Below, one piece after another: positions 6,230 through 11,244 of a stretch of 11,244 bases of DNA (within the stretch, counting starts at the first letter, position 1; every line of letters starts with the position of its first letter). Below the pieces are notes generated by a model. It had not been told where the DNA came from. It ran no database searches and saw only the letters and a list, made by a program, of their open reading frames with translations. This DNA is from Methanobacteriota archaeon. Its GTDB lineage: Archaea; Halobacteriota; Methanocellia; Methanocellales; Methanocellaceae. The DNA lies in contig JAEZKS010000051.1 of the NCBI GenBank assembly GCA_023436075.1, forward strand, positions 1 to 11,244. Direction: 5' to 3'. Made by a program: the position numbers and the translations under genes.

Positions 6230-6553
6230 TTAGGGCGGGAAAAGCACTCCCGGCGGGAGGCTGACGGCATCGAAGGCGTAGATGTACAGCGCAAAGAAGA
6301 GCGCACCCGGCCAGATTAGCATGCCGGCAAGACTGCCGCGGCGGGCGAGCCAGAGCGACGTCAGTAGAATCGGCACCACAACGAGGAGGCTGAACGCGTC
6401 AGTGCCGACCGTATTGACAGCCTGATCCGCCGGGAACAGGGAACGCCAGTCCAGGAGGCTGGCCAGCGATACCACTATCATGAGTACTGCGACTGCGAGC
6501 GAACAAACGTATGCGAGCCTGAGGTCACGCCGGACGGTGAGCTGCGAACTCAT
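6230..6553 (-). CDS. N-terminal fragment of the interrupted membrane protein
   Basis: The 107-residue first half has three predicted helices (about 13-34, 51-69 and 76-94) and a cytoplasmic LARRGSL loop between the second and third. It ends abruptly at LFPP before the TAA. ATG 6553 overlaps the TetR-B TGA by 4 nt and has GGAGGG at an 8-nt spacing, so this fragment is certainly placed to be translated. Confidence 0.5.
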   Translation of the reverse strand: MSSQLTVRRDLRLAYVCSLAVAVLMIVVSLASLLDWRSLFPADQAVNTVGTDAFSLLVVVPILLTSLWLARRGSLAGMLIWPGALFFALYIYAFDAVSLPPGVLFPP

Positions 6554-7203
6554 GTCGCATTCCCCTCCGGTTTCAGCATTTCTGCGAACGCTTTGATCAA
6601 TTCCTGCGCCGACTGCCCGGCATGATCCGACGCGCCATCGCTGAAAATGAAGGTCTGGAAATACCAGTAGACCAGGTAAGCGATGAACATGGTTGACATG
6701 GCCCGGGTGTCGCAGGGCCTGATCTTCCCCCTCGCCGCGAGCGCCCGGAATAGCTTATCCGTCTCGTCTACCGGCCGCTCGAACATCTCCCGGCGGACAT
6801 AGTCCTGGATCTTCGCATTGTGGAACATCTGGATGATCATGACCCGGGTCATCTTCATCAGGTGCGGATCGGCCGACATGGCCCGGGGCATACCCTCAAG
6901 GAATTGCTGCAGCGATACGGAGTCCAGCATGGCGTCGATGCTTCCCGCCGGGGGCGGCGAGTAAATGCGGGCCTCCACGTACGAGAAAATGGTTTCCAGG
7001 ATATCGTCTTTGCTTGCGTAGTGCCGGTAGACCGCGCCTTCCGTGATGCCGACGGCCTGGCCAATATCTCGGATGGATACGCTGTCGTAGCCCCGCTCTG
7101 CGAACAGGTCTACTGCGGCGTCGAAAATCTTCTCCTTCGTGCTCTTTTCGCCCGGCACTGCCACCGGCCGGCCCGTCTTTCTCTTCCCACGCTTTGCGTT
7201 CAT
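6550..7203 (-). CDS. TetR-family transcriptional repressor B
   Basis: Predicted 217-residue repressor. The TetR domain spans about 19-70: KSTKEKIFDAAVDLFAERGYDSVSIRDIGQAVG with recognition helix TEGAVYRHYASKDDIL. The helical effector domain follows and keeps FERPVDETDKLFRALAARGKI. The first 45 residues are nearly the same as in TetR-A, and the DNA under KSTKEKIFDAA-DLFAERGYD is also very similar, pointing to a local duplication. ATG at 7203 has GGAAGG 6 nt upstream. It heads operon B (repressor, membrane protein, EFR1 protein), with 4-nt stop/start overlaps, and very likely represses itself through the 28-bp palindrome 15 nt upstream. Confidence 0.92.
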   Translation of the reverse strand: MNAKRGKRKTGRPVAVPGEKSTKEKIFDAAVDLFAERGYDSVSIRDIGQAVGITEGAVYRHYASKDDILETIFSYVEARIYSPPPAGSIDAMLDSVSLQQFLEGMPRAMSADPHLMKMTRVMIIQMFHNAKIQDYVRREMFERPVDETDKLFRALAARGKIRPCDTRAMSTMFIAYLVYWYFQTFIFSDGASDHAGQSAQELIKAFAEMLKPEGNAT

Positions 7204-7217
7204 GGACAGCCTTCCAT

Positions 7218-7245
7218 ATATGTAAGTAAACGTTTACTTACATAT
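7218..7245. promoter_or_regulatory. Operator B: perfect 28-bp palindrome
   Basis: The arms ATATGTAAGTAAAC and GTTTACTTACATAT are perfect reverse complements with no spacer. The site lies 15 nt upstream of the TetR-B ATG and covers the start predicted from the TATA box near 7268, an arrangement typical of an autoregulated tetR gene. Its central 20 bp align with operator C except for TA in place of CG in each arm. Confidence 0.8.
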
Positions 7246-7262
7246 TATGAAACAACCCGCTA

Positions 7263-7273
7263 CTATATTAAAT
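7263..7273 (-). promoter_or_regulatory. Operon B TATA box
   Basis: On the minus strand this reads TTTAATATAGT, a fair archaeal TATA box. Its centre near 7268 predicts a start near 7242 inside operator B, with a leader of about 40 nt. Confidence 0.5.
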
Positions 7274-7296
7274 TAGCGTTTACAGGCAGAAAAGCA

Positions 7297-7989
7297 TCAT
7301 TCGCGGCCACGTTCGCCATCGCCTGCGGTGAGCAAGATCTTGGCGAACAGCTGCTGTATCTGCGGCCCTGCCATCTCAGGGGGGACGCTGCCAGCCTGGC
7401 CTTCCCGGCTGAGAATGAACGTCATAAAGTACCGATAGATGATGAACGCGTAGTAAATGGTAGCCAGAGCCCGGGGATCGTAGTCGCGGATCTTGCCCCG
7501 CTCTGCGAGCTTCCTGAACATAACCTCATTCTCGTCGACCGGCCGCTCGAACAGCTCCCGGCGGACGTAGTCACGGATCTTCTCGTTGTGGTTCAACTCG
7601 ATAAGCATGATCCGGATGATCTTGTTCAGGTACGGATCGGCCACCAGGAACTGGAACATCCGCTCGGGCATCCCGTGGACAGCAATGGAATCGAGGACCC
7701 CGTCGACGCAGTCGTCGGTGACCCAGGGCGTCGCGTAGAGCTTCGTCTCCACGTAGGCGAAGATCGCCTCGAGGATAGCGTCTTTGCTCGAGTAGTGCTT
7801 GTACACAGTGCTCTCGCTGATGCCGACCGCCCGCGCGATCTCTCGTACCGAGACACCCTCGAATCCCTTTTCCGCGAACAGGTCGACAGCGGCCTCGAAT
7901 ATCTTCTCCTTCGTGCCTTTCTCGCCGGGCGCCCGCACCGGCCGGCCGATCCTGGAGTTCGTACGTTTTACGCTCACGATGACCACCAT
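7297..7989 (-). CDS. TetR-family transcriptional repressor C
   Basis: Predicted 230-residue repressor. The TetR domain is at about 24-75: KGTKEKIFEAAVDLFAEKGFEGVSVREIARAVG, with recognition helix SESTVYKHYSSKDAIL. The effector domain keeps FERPVDENEVMFRKLAERGKI and YDPRALATIYYAF, shared with TetR-A (YDPRALATAYFAF). It is the third paralogue in the window. ATG 7989 directly follows the TAA of the phosphatidyltransferase gene, so the two are cotranscribed and coupled. GTG at 7977 with GGTGGT just upstream is an alternative start. It probably binds operator C at 8644-8663 in front of the phosphatidyltransferase. Confidence 0.92.
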   Translation of the reverse strand: MVVIVSVKRTNSRIGRPVRAPGEKGTKEKIFEAAVDLFAEKGFEGVSVREIARAVGISESTVYKHYSSKDAILEAIFAYVETKLYATPWVTDDCVDGVLDSIAVHGMPERMFQFLVADPYLNKIIRIMLIELNHNEKIRDYVRRELFERPVDENEVMFRKLAERGKIRDYDPRALATIYYAFIIYRYFMTFILSREGQAGSVPPEMAGPQIQQLFAKILLTAGDGERGRE

Positions 7990-8619
7990 TTACCGGATCG
8001 CCGACCCTGCGCCGGGCTTGCCCGAGTCGGCGGTTTCCTTCGCTTTCTGCATTTTTGTGCTGCCGGGTCCAAAGCCCGATGCCACCACCCATGCGGATGA
8101 AGCGACGCCCAGCAGGCCGCCGATCGCCAGCAACGCGATCCCGAAGGGTCCCGGGGCCAGCAAGCCGGCCACCAGGAACGCGATTCGTTCCGGCCGACCG
8201 AAGAAGGCTGCGTTCGAGTCCCTGCCCTTCCGGTGATTGTAGATCCGGGCCACCAGAAGCGCGAACGAGCCGACGACGACCAGAAATGCCGCGGTAGTAG
8301 CCCCACCGGCGACTGCGCCGGCGACCAGCGCCAGCTCAGACAACCGGTCGCAGAAGCTGTCAAAGTACCGGCCGAACTCCGTGGTCATACCGCAGGCACG
8401 AGCGAGCGAGCCATCGACAGCATCGAGGCATGCGCCGGCAAGGAAAAGCGCGATGCTCCACCACAGATGACCGTACATGGCCAGCAGCCCGGCCATGACC
8501 GACAGGAGCAGGCCGCCGGCCGTGACCATGTTCGGCGTGACGCCAGCCACCTGCAGTCTCAGGCAAAGCGAGTGCAGGGTCCGGTCCTTCAGCGGCTTCA
8601 GCAAATACAGCATGCTCAT
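7990..8619 (-). CDS. CDP-alcohol phosphatidyltransferase (phospholipid head-group synthase)
   Basis: Predicted 209-residue membrane enzyme that joins an alcohol or inositol phosphate to a CDP-activated lipid. The full CDP-AP signature D-x2-D-G-x2-A-R-x8-G-x3-D-x3-D is present at D66, D69, G70, A73, R74, G83, D87 and D91. The metal-binding aspartates are intact, so it should be active. TPNMVTAGGLLLS (28-40) is the usual segment before the first helix, and further helices run to about residue 185. In archaea this family makes archaetidylinositol phosphate, archaetidylserine or archaetidylglycerol phosphate, and I cannot tell which. The open frame reaches a GTG at 8688, but those 23 codons cover the operator and sit just after the TATA box, so ATG 8619 (MSMLYLLKPLKD) is the start. 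The gene is cotranscribed with TetR-C. Confidence 0.85.
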   Translation of the reverse strand: MSMLYLLKPLKDRTLHSLCLRLQVAGVTPNMVTAGGLLLSVMAGLLAMYGHLWWSIALFLAGACLDAVDGSLARACGMTTEFGRYFDSFCDRLSELALVAGAVAGGATTAAFLVVVGSFALLVARIYNHRKGRDSNAAFFGRPERIAFLVAGLLAPGPFGIALLAIGGLLGVASSAWVVASGFGPGSTKMQKAKETADSGKPGAGSAIR

Positions 8620-8643
8620 TTCGATCCGTCCGTCATATTTGAA

Positions 8644-8663
8644 GTAAGCGAACGTTCGCTTAC
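8644..8663. promoter_or_regulatory. Operator C: perfect 20-bp palindrome
   Basis: The arms GTAAGCGAAC and GTTCGCTTAC are perfect reverse complements. The site lies between the predicted start (about 8670) and the ATG at 8619, where a bound repressor would block RNA polymerase. It matches the core of operator B with CG replacing TA at the same two positions in each arm, so it is the likely site of TetR-C, encoded by the second gene of this operon. Confidence 0.78.
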
Positions 8664-8690
8664 CATATGTGATCACAACGCAGGTCACGC

Positions 8691-8700
8691 ATATAAAGAT
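8691..8700 (-). promoter_or_regulatory. Operon C TATA box
   Basis: On the minus strand this reads ATCTTTATAT, a near-consensus archaeal TATA box that lies between the YjbQ stop (8719) and operator C. It predicts a start near 8670. Confidence 0.6.
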
Positions 8701-8718
8701 GACGATCGGCGGGTGAGC

Positions 8719-9120
8719 TCAATCGCCTGAGACTCCGATCAGCATCTTCCGCCGGCGCGGCCCATCGAACTCGCAAAAGTAGATACCCTGCCAGGTGCCG
8801 AGAGCCAGATGGCTGTCGACGATCGGCACCATGCAGGAGAAGCCCATGAGCGACGCCTTGATGTGAGCGTCGGAGTTACCCTCCGCGTGGCGGTAATCGC
8901 CTCGGGCGGGCACGAACCTTTCCAGGCCGTTGATGATGTCTGTGACAACGTCCGGATCGGCGTTCTCATTAATGGTGATCCCTGCCGTCGTATGAGGTAC
9001 ATACAGGTAGCACGTGCCGTTTTTAACGCCACTCGCTGCGACGACCTCCGCTGCCTTCTGCGAAACGTCGACAAGCTGCACCCGGGCGCCTGTTGGAACA
9101 GTCACTTCTGTCCACTTCAT
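8719..9120 (-). CDS. yjbQ: YjbQ (UPF0047) family protein
   Basis: Predicted 133-residue protein of the widespread YjbQ/UPF0047 family, whose members are annotated as secondary thiamine-phosphate synthases because they can replace ThiE weakly in E. coli. The family signatures are all here: PHTTAGITINENAD (42-55), HAEGNSDAHIKASLMG (78-93) and LALGTWQGIYFCEFDGPRRRK (105-125). The His residues H43, H78 and H86, with Q111, are the conserved metal-site and active-site candidates. The length is normal. I start at ATG 9120 (MKWTEVTVPT) as in relatives. GTG at 9126 is also in frame. It follows the methyltransferase by 62 nt and precedes the operon C promoter, so it may be expressed alone or with the methyltransferase. 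Its true physiological role is not established. Confidence 0.92.
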   Translation of the reverse strand: MKWTEVTVPTGARVQLVDVSQKAAEVVAASGVKNGTCYLYVPHTTAGITINENADPDVVTDIINGLERFVPARGDYRHAEGNSDAHIKASLMGFSCMVPIVDSHLALGTWQGIYFCEFDGPRRRKMLIGVSGD

Positions 9121-9182
9121 GATCACTAATCTATATTGTCCGGCTATTTAGCCTTCGTCACGCTATCGGGCATCCGCCCGGT

Positions 9183-9692
9183 TCAGAAGAAGCCGATCAG
9201 CACTTGTTTCCGGTATTCCTCGTAGGCCTCGCCGAACTTCTCGCGCAGGTATGCCTCCTCCTCGCGAATGTACAGCCGGAAGAGCAGGAACGTGAATATC
9301 GGGGCCAGCAGGGCCAGCCACGAGCCGATCACCAGCGCGATCCCCGGCGCTAAAAAGACGATGCCGATGGCGTACATCGGGTTCCGGACGACGGCGAACG
9401 GGCCCTCTGTCGCAAGCGTATCACTGAGAAATGCGTCCAGGAGGTGTCTCACCGACAGCGCGAACAGGGCCAGCCCGACGACCAGCAGAGCGCAGCCGGC
9501 GACAAACGTCCAGAGGTGAGACGTCCCGGGGATGTCGAACGAGGGGCTATAGGCGTAACTAATCAGCGCAGCCACGGCTATGTAAAGGACTGCCGGCGCC
9601 CCGATCTTGAAACCCACGCCCTCTATCCTGGCGCCGCTGGCAGCGTTCGATCTCTCAATCGTCCTGTCCCCGCTCTTGGTCGTTTCTACCAT
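9183..9692 (-). CDS. ICMT/PEMT-like membrane methyltransferase
   Basis: Predicted 169-residue membrane protein of the isoprenylcysteine carboxyl methyltransferase / phospholipid methyltransferase superfamily. The N-terminal 25 residues are polar. Helices follow at about 31-47, 61-82, 108-122 and 125-141. The SAM-binding signature is GPFAVVRNPMY (97-107), the R-H/N-P-x-Y motif, and the C-terminal EEEAYLREKFGEAYEEYRKQV (144-164) is the E-E-x-x-L-x-x-x-F-G-x-x-Y-x-x-Y motif that closes the active site. The substrate is unknown and could be a prenylated or lipid molecule. It has its own upstream region with a possible TATA box (CTATAAAATA, minus strand, 9751-9760), and YjbQ follows 62 nt later. 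Confidence 0.85.
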   Translation of the reverse strand: MVETTKSGDRTIERSNAASGARIEGVGFKIGAPAVLYIAVAALISYAYSPSFDIPGTSHLWTFVAGCALLVVGLALFALSVRHLLDAFLSDTLATEGPFAVVRNPMYAIGIVFLAPGIALVIGSWLALLAPIFTFLLFRLYIREEEAYLREKFGEAYEEYRKQVLIGFF

Positions 9693-9750
9693 GCGCTACG
9701 GTTTCACGCCTAAAGTATTACAAGCCTGCGAAAGGGTACAATATTGCCAC

Positions 9751-9760
9751 TATTTTATAG
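9751..9760 (-). promoter_or_regulatory. Possible TATA box for the methyltransferase gene
   Basis: The minus strand reads CTATAAAATA, which would give a start near 9729 and a 37-nt leader before ATG 9692. No palindrome like those of the TetR operons is present here. Confidence 0.3.
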
Positions 9761-9842
9761 AACGCTATGGACACGGCTGGCACAAAAGACGCAACAGACG
9801 TTTATAGTCATTTTTGAAAGGTTGTATAGGCTGAGTCCGTGG

Positions 9843-9958
9843 TTATAACACCAGGTACACAAAGTCCGCGAAGTACACAATTCAGTTTATGACAAGGCTA
9901 CACGTAGCTTTTTAACCGTTTTGTGTACCTGGCGTACCTGGTGAACTTGGTGTTATAA
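9843..9958. repeat. Large imperfect inverted repeat built of 9-base units, in a 355-base intergenic stretch
   Basis: The arms 9843-9883 and 9918-9958 (41 nt each, 34-nt loop) match at about 33 of 41 positions. The outermost 11 bp (TTATAACACCA and its complement) are perfect, and the 8-mer GTTATAAC recurs at both ends. Inside the arms the sequence runs in 9-base units of the type xAAGTACAC or CAGGTACAC. Similar units are familiar from extragenic palindromes in many environmental genomes. No convincing gene is present in 9693-10046. The frames there lack ribosome binding sites and cross the repeat. Confidence 0.65.
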
Positions 9959-10013
9959 CACGAGAAAGCCTGTCCAGAACTTTCGAGAATGATTATATAA
10001 AGAACGTCGTGTA

Positions 10014-10049
10014 ATCTAAAAAAAGATTGCCGGGGGAAATCCCCGGCTA
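10014..10049 (-). terminator. Intrinsic-type terminator of the MMPL transporter gene
   Basis: A perfect 7-bp GC-rich stem (GCCGGGG at 10029-10035, CCCCGGC at 10041-10047, 5-nt loop) begins within the stop codon of the transporter. On the minus strand it is followed by AATC and seven T residues (10018-10024). Archaeal polymerase stops at such T-runs, and the hairpin may also protect the 3' end. Confidence 0.75.
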
Positions 10050-11244
10050 AGCCTTTATCTCTGGTTCGAGTTCTTTCTCTTCTTTCTTCTGTCCGGGCAT
10101 CCACCAGTTCCACTTGCCCATGAGGCACATGATGGCGGGCACCACGAACAGCAGCATCACGATCGCGTTGATCAGGATGCCGAAGAACAGGACGAAGCCC
10201 ATCTGTTGCATCATCTGCATCTTGGACAGCATCAGCGTGCTGAAGGCGCCGCCCATGATGAATGCGCAGATGGCGATGATCGTCCCGGTCGACTTGACCG
10301 CCTTGATGATGGCCTCCCGGTCGGTTGCGCCCTTGAGCTTCTCCTCGCGGATGCGCGACACCAGGAAGATGTCGTAATCCACGCCTGTGCCCATCAATGC
10401 ACAGAAGAGCATCATCGGCAGCATGAAGATGATCACTTCGTTCTGCCAGTACTGGAAGACGAGAGTGAACGCTGCTACCGTGACGAGGATGGCTATCGAC
10501 AGCGAGATGATCATCCGCAGCGGCAGGAGGACGGACCTCAGCAGCGCGAACAGGATCAGCAGGATGCCGATTACGACGATAGGCACTACGATGTAGAACC
10601 CGCTCATCATGGACGACTCCACGTCGTGCATCATCGCTGACGCGCCGCCCACGTGGAACTCTGCACCGGCTCCGGCTCCGTCCGAGTAGCCCTCGAGTGT
10701 CGAGCGCATCTCGTCGATAGCGTCATATGCCTCGTTGGCATACGGGGAACCGGCGAATGACGCGTAGATGAGCGTCGTTCGGTTGTCTACGCCTACGGAC
10801 TGCTGCAGGTTGGTCATGAAGGCCGCCTGCTCAGCGGCCGGGAGCGAAGCCAGGTTCTGGTAGTCGATCGCCGAGCCCGCCGGGCTGGTGATCGAATACA
10901 CCTTATCTACGCCTGGAATCTTCGCGATCTCGGCTGATATTTGCGCTATGCTGCCCAGAGCGTCCGTCGACGGCAGACTCTGAGCGTCGGTGATGTTATT
11001 CGGCAGCGTGACCGTGATCATGGCCCGGCTCATCGTGCCGCTGCCCATCTCGTCCGCCATCAGGGTGTAGCCGGTCTTGCTCTCGACTCCCGTCGGCAGC
11101 ATCGACACGGTGTCCATACCTGTGTTCATCTGTGTGGCGTAGTACGCCGATGGTATGGCGATCAGCACGGCGATCAGCACGATCACTTTAGCGTGCTTCA
11201 GGCTGAACTTTGTCACGCGTTCCCATAGCCCTGTGAGCGAGAAC
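10047..11244 (-). CDS. MMPL/RND-superfamily transporter, C-terminal half (5' end outside the window)
   Basis: The frame is open to the right edge, so this is a partial gene with about 399 codons visible. A GTG at 11216 is not the true start, because the codons before it (S-L-T-G-L-W-E-R-V-T-K-F) read naturally into the protein. The visible part matches the second repeat of a two-repeat MMPL/RND exporter: one helix (FSLKHAKVIVLIAVLIAIPSAYY), an extracytoplasmic loop domain of about 180 residues, then five helices. The motif GTGVDYDIFLVSRIREEKLKG is the family signature, with an Asp-Tyr pair in the proton-relay helix. The tail is charged and cytoplasmic (GQKKEEKELEPEIKA). The family exports lipids, hydrophobic drugs or sterol-like molecules using the ion gradient, and the substrate is unknown here. 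It ends in a strong terminator, so it is not joined to the methyltransferase. Confidence 0.88.
   Translation of the reverse strand, partial: FSLTGLWERVTKFSLKHAKVIVLIAVLIAIPSAYYATQMNTGMDTVSMLPTGVESKTGYTLMADEMGSGTMSRAMITVTLPNNITDAQSLPSTDALGSIAQISAEIAKIPGVDKVYSITSPAGSAIDYQNLASLPAAEQAAFMTNLQQSVGVDNRTTLIYASFAGSPYANEAYDAIDEMRSTLEGYSDGAGAGAEFHVGGASAMMHDVESSMMSGFYIVVPIVVIGILLILFALLRSVLLPLRMIISLSIAILVTVAAFTLVFQYWQNEVIIFMLPMMLFCALMGTGVDYDIFLVSRIREEKLKGATDREAIIKAVKSTGTIIAICAFIMGGAFSTLMLSKMQMMQQMGFVLFFGILINAIVMLLFVVPAIMCLMGKWNWWMPGQKKEEKELEPEIKA

Larger units (their letters stand above)
5726..6553 (-). pseudogene. Polytopic membrane protein gene split by an in-frame TAA
   Basis: One continuous frame from ATG 6553 to TGA 5726 (276 codons) is interrupted only by TAA at 6232-6230, codon 108. 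Both halves are rich in hydrophobic helices and read as one protein of about 275 residues, and I recall similarly built uncharacterised membrane proteins of bacteria and archaea. The codon at the break follows LFPP and precedes VALIIL, a place where such proteins often have Tyr, so one TAC/TAT to TAA change would explain it. The gene overlaps the TetR-B stop (ATGA) and the EFR1 start (GTGA), and GGAGGG precedes its ATG by 8 nt. The signals and operon position are intact, so the break is recent, tolerated by readthrough or restart, or a sequencing error. TAA is not the pyrrolysine codon. Confidence 0.7.

Noticed and set aside
6230..6232. Recoding of the stop as pyrrolysine or selenocysteine
   Set aside because: The codon is TAA. 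Pyrrolysine uses TAG and selenocysteine uses TGA, so neither known system applies.
6820..8100. 426-codon plus-strand open frame
   Set aside because: It runs antisense across TetR-B, operator B and TetR-C, is rich in His/Asp/Arg from GC-rich antisense codons, and has no domain or ribosome binding site.
9843..9958. CRISPR array
   Set aside because: The repeats are 9-base imperfect units and inverted arms, with no constant repeats separated by unique spacers.
9898..10128. Minus-strand frame of 76 codons downstream of the transporter
   Set aside because: It overlaps the transporter end, the terminator and the inverted repeat, and its protein shows no family features.

Overview
The window looks like chromosomal DNA from a euryarchaeon, most likely a methanogen of the Methanocella/Methanosarcinales kind. 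This is inferred from archaeal TATA boxes of the TTTATATA type about 25 nt before predicted transcription starts, GGAGG/GGTGA ribosome binding sites, an archaeal PGF-CTERM surface protein, a methanogen-type iron-sulfur flavoprotein, an EFR1-type flavodoxin-ferredoxin fusion and a dense set of TetR regulators. Most of the window is moderately GC-rich. Roughly 780-1610 is clearly more AT-rich. No RNA genes, CRISPR arrays or insertion sequences were seen.

Layout from left to right. Bases 1-227 hold an AT-rich promoter region and perhaps the first codons of a gene leaving the window on the minus strand. The only plus-strand gene (228-725) encodes a small four-helix membrane protein and ends in a hairpin terminator. 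Everything after it is on the minus strand: a secreted PGF-CTERM protein (810-1394); operon A (4773 down to 1614: flavodoxin, TetR-A, iron-sulfur flavoprotein, a stub of a DUF4870/Tic20-like membrane protein, QueG-like [4Fe-4S] protein); operon B (7203 down to 4842: TetR-B, an integral membrane protein broken by an in-frame TAA, EFR1 protein); operon C (8619 down to 7297: CDP-alcohol phosphatidyltransferase, TetR-C); YjbQ (8719-9120); an ICMT/PEMT-like membrane methyltransferase (9183-9692); a 355-base intergenic stretch with a large imperfect inverted repeat made of 9-base units; and the C-terminal half of an MMPL/RND transporter that runs off the right edge and ends in a hairpin plus T-tract terminator.

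The main discovery is regulatory. Three paralogous TetR repressors sit in three adjacent operons, and each operon has its own perfect or near-perfect palindrome at the promoter. Operon A has two copies of a 22-bp site 51 bp apart. Operon B has a 28-bp perfect palindrome. Operon C has a 20-bp perfect palindrome. All the half-sites fit AAG[CT][TGA]AAC. The B and C sites differ only by a symmetrical two-base exchange in each arm, while the A site has the same half-sites spread 4 bp further apart. This looks like a locally duplicated repressor family whose operators have diverged to keep the circuits separate.

The controlled genes are flavin and iron-sulfur redox proteins (operons A and B) and a phospholipid head-group enzyme (operon C), beside a lipid- or prenyl-type methyltransferase and an exporter. 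A stress-responsive redox and membrane-remodelling cluster is a reasonable inference, but the signal and the electron donors and acceptors cannot be read from the sequence.
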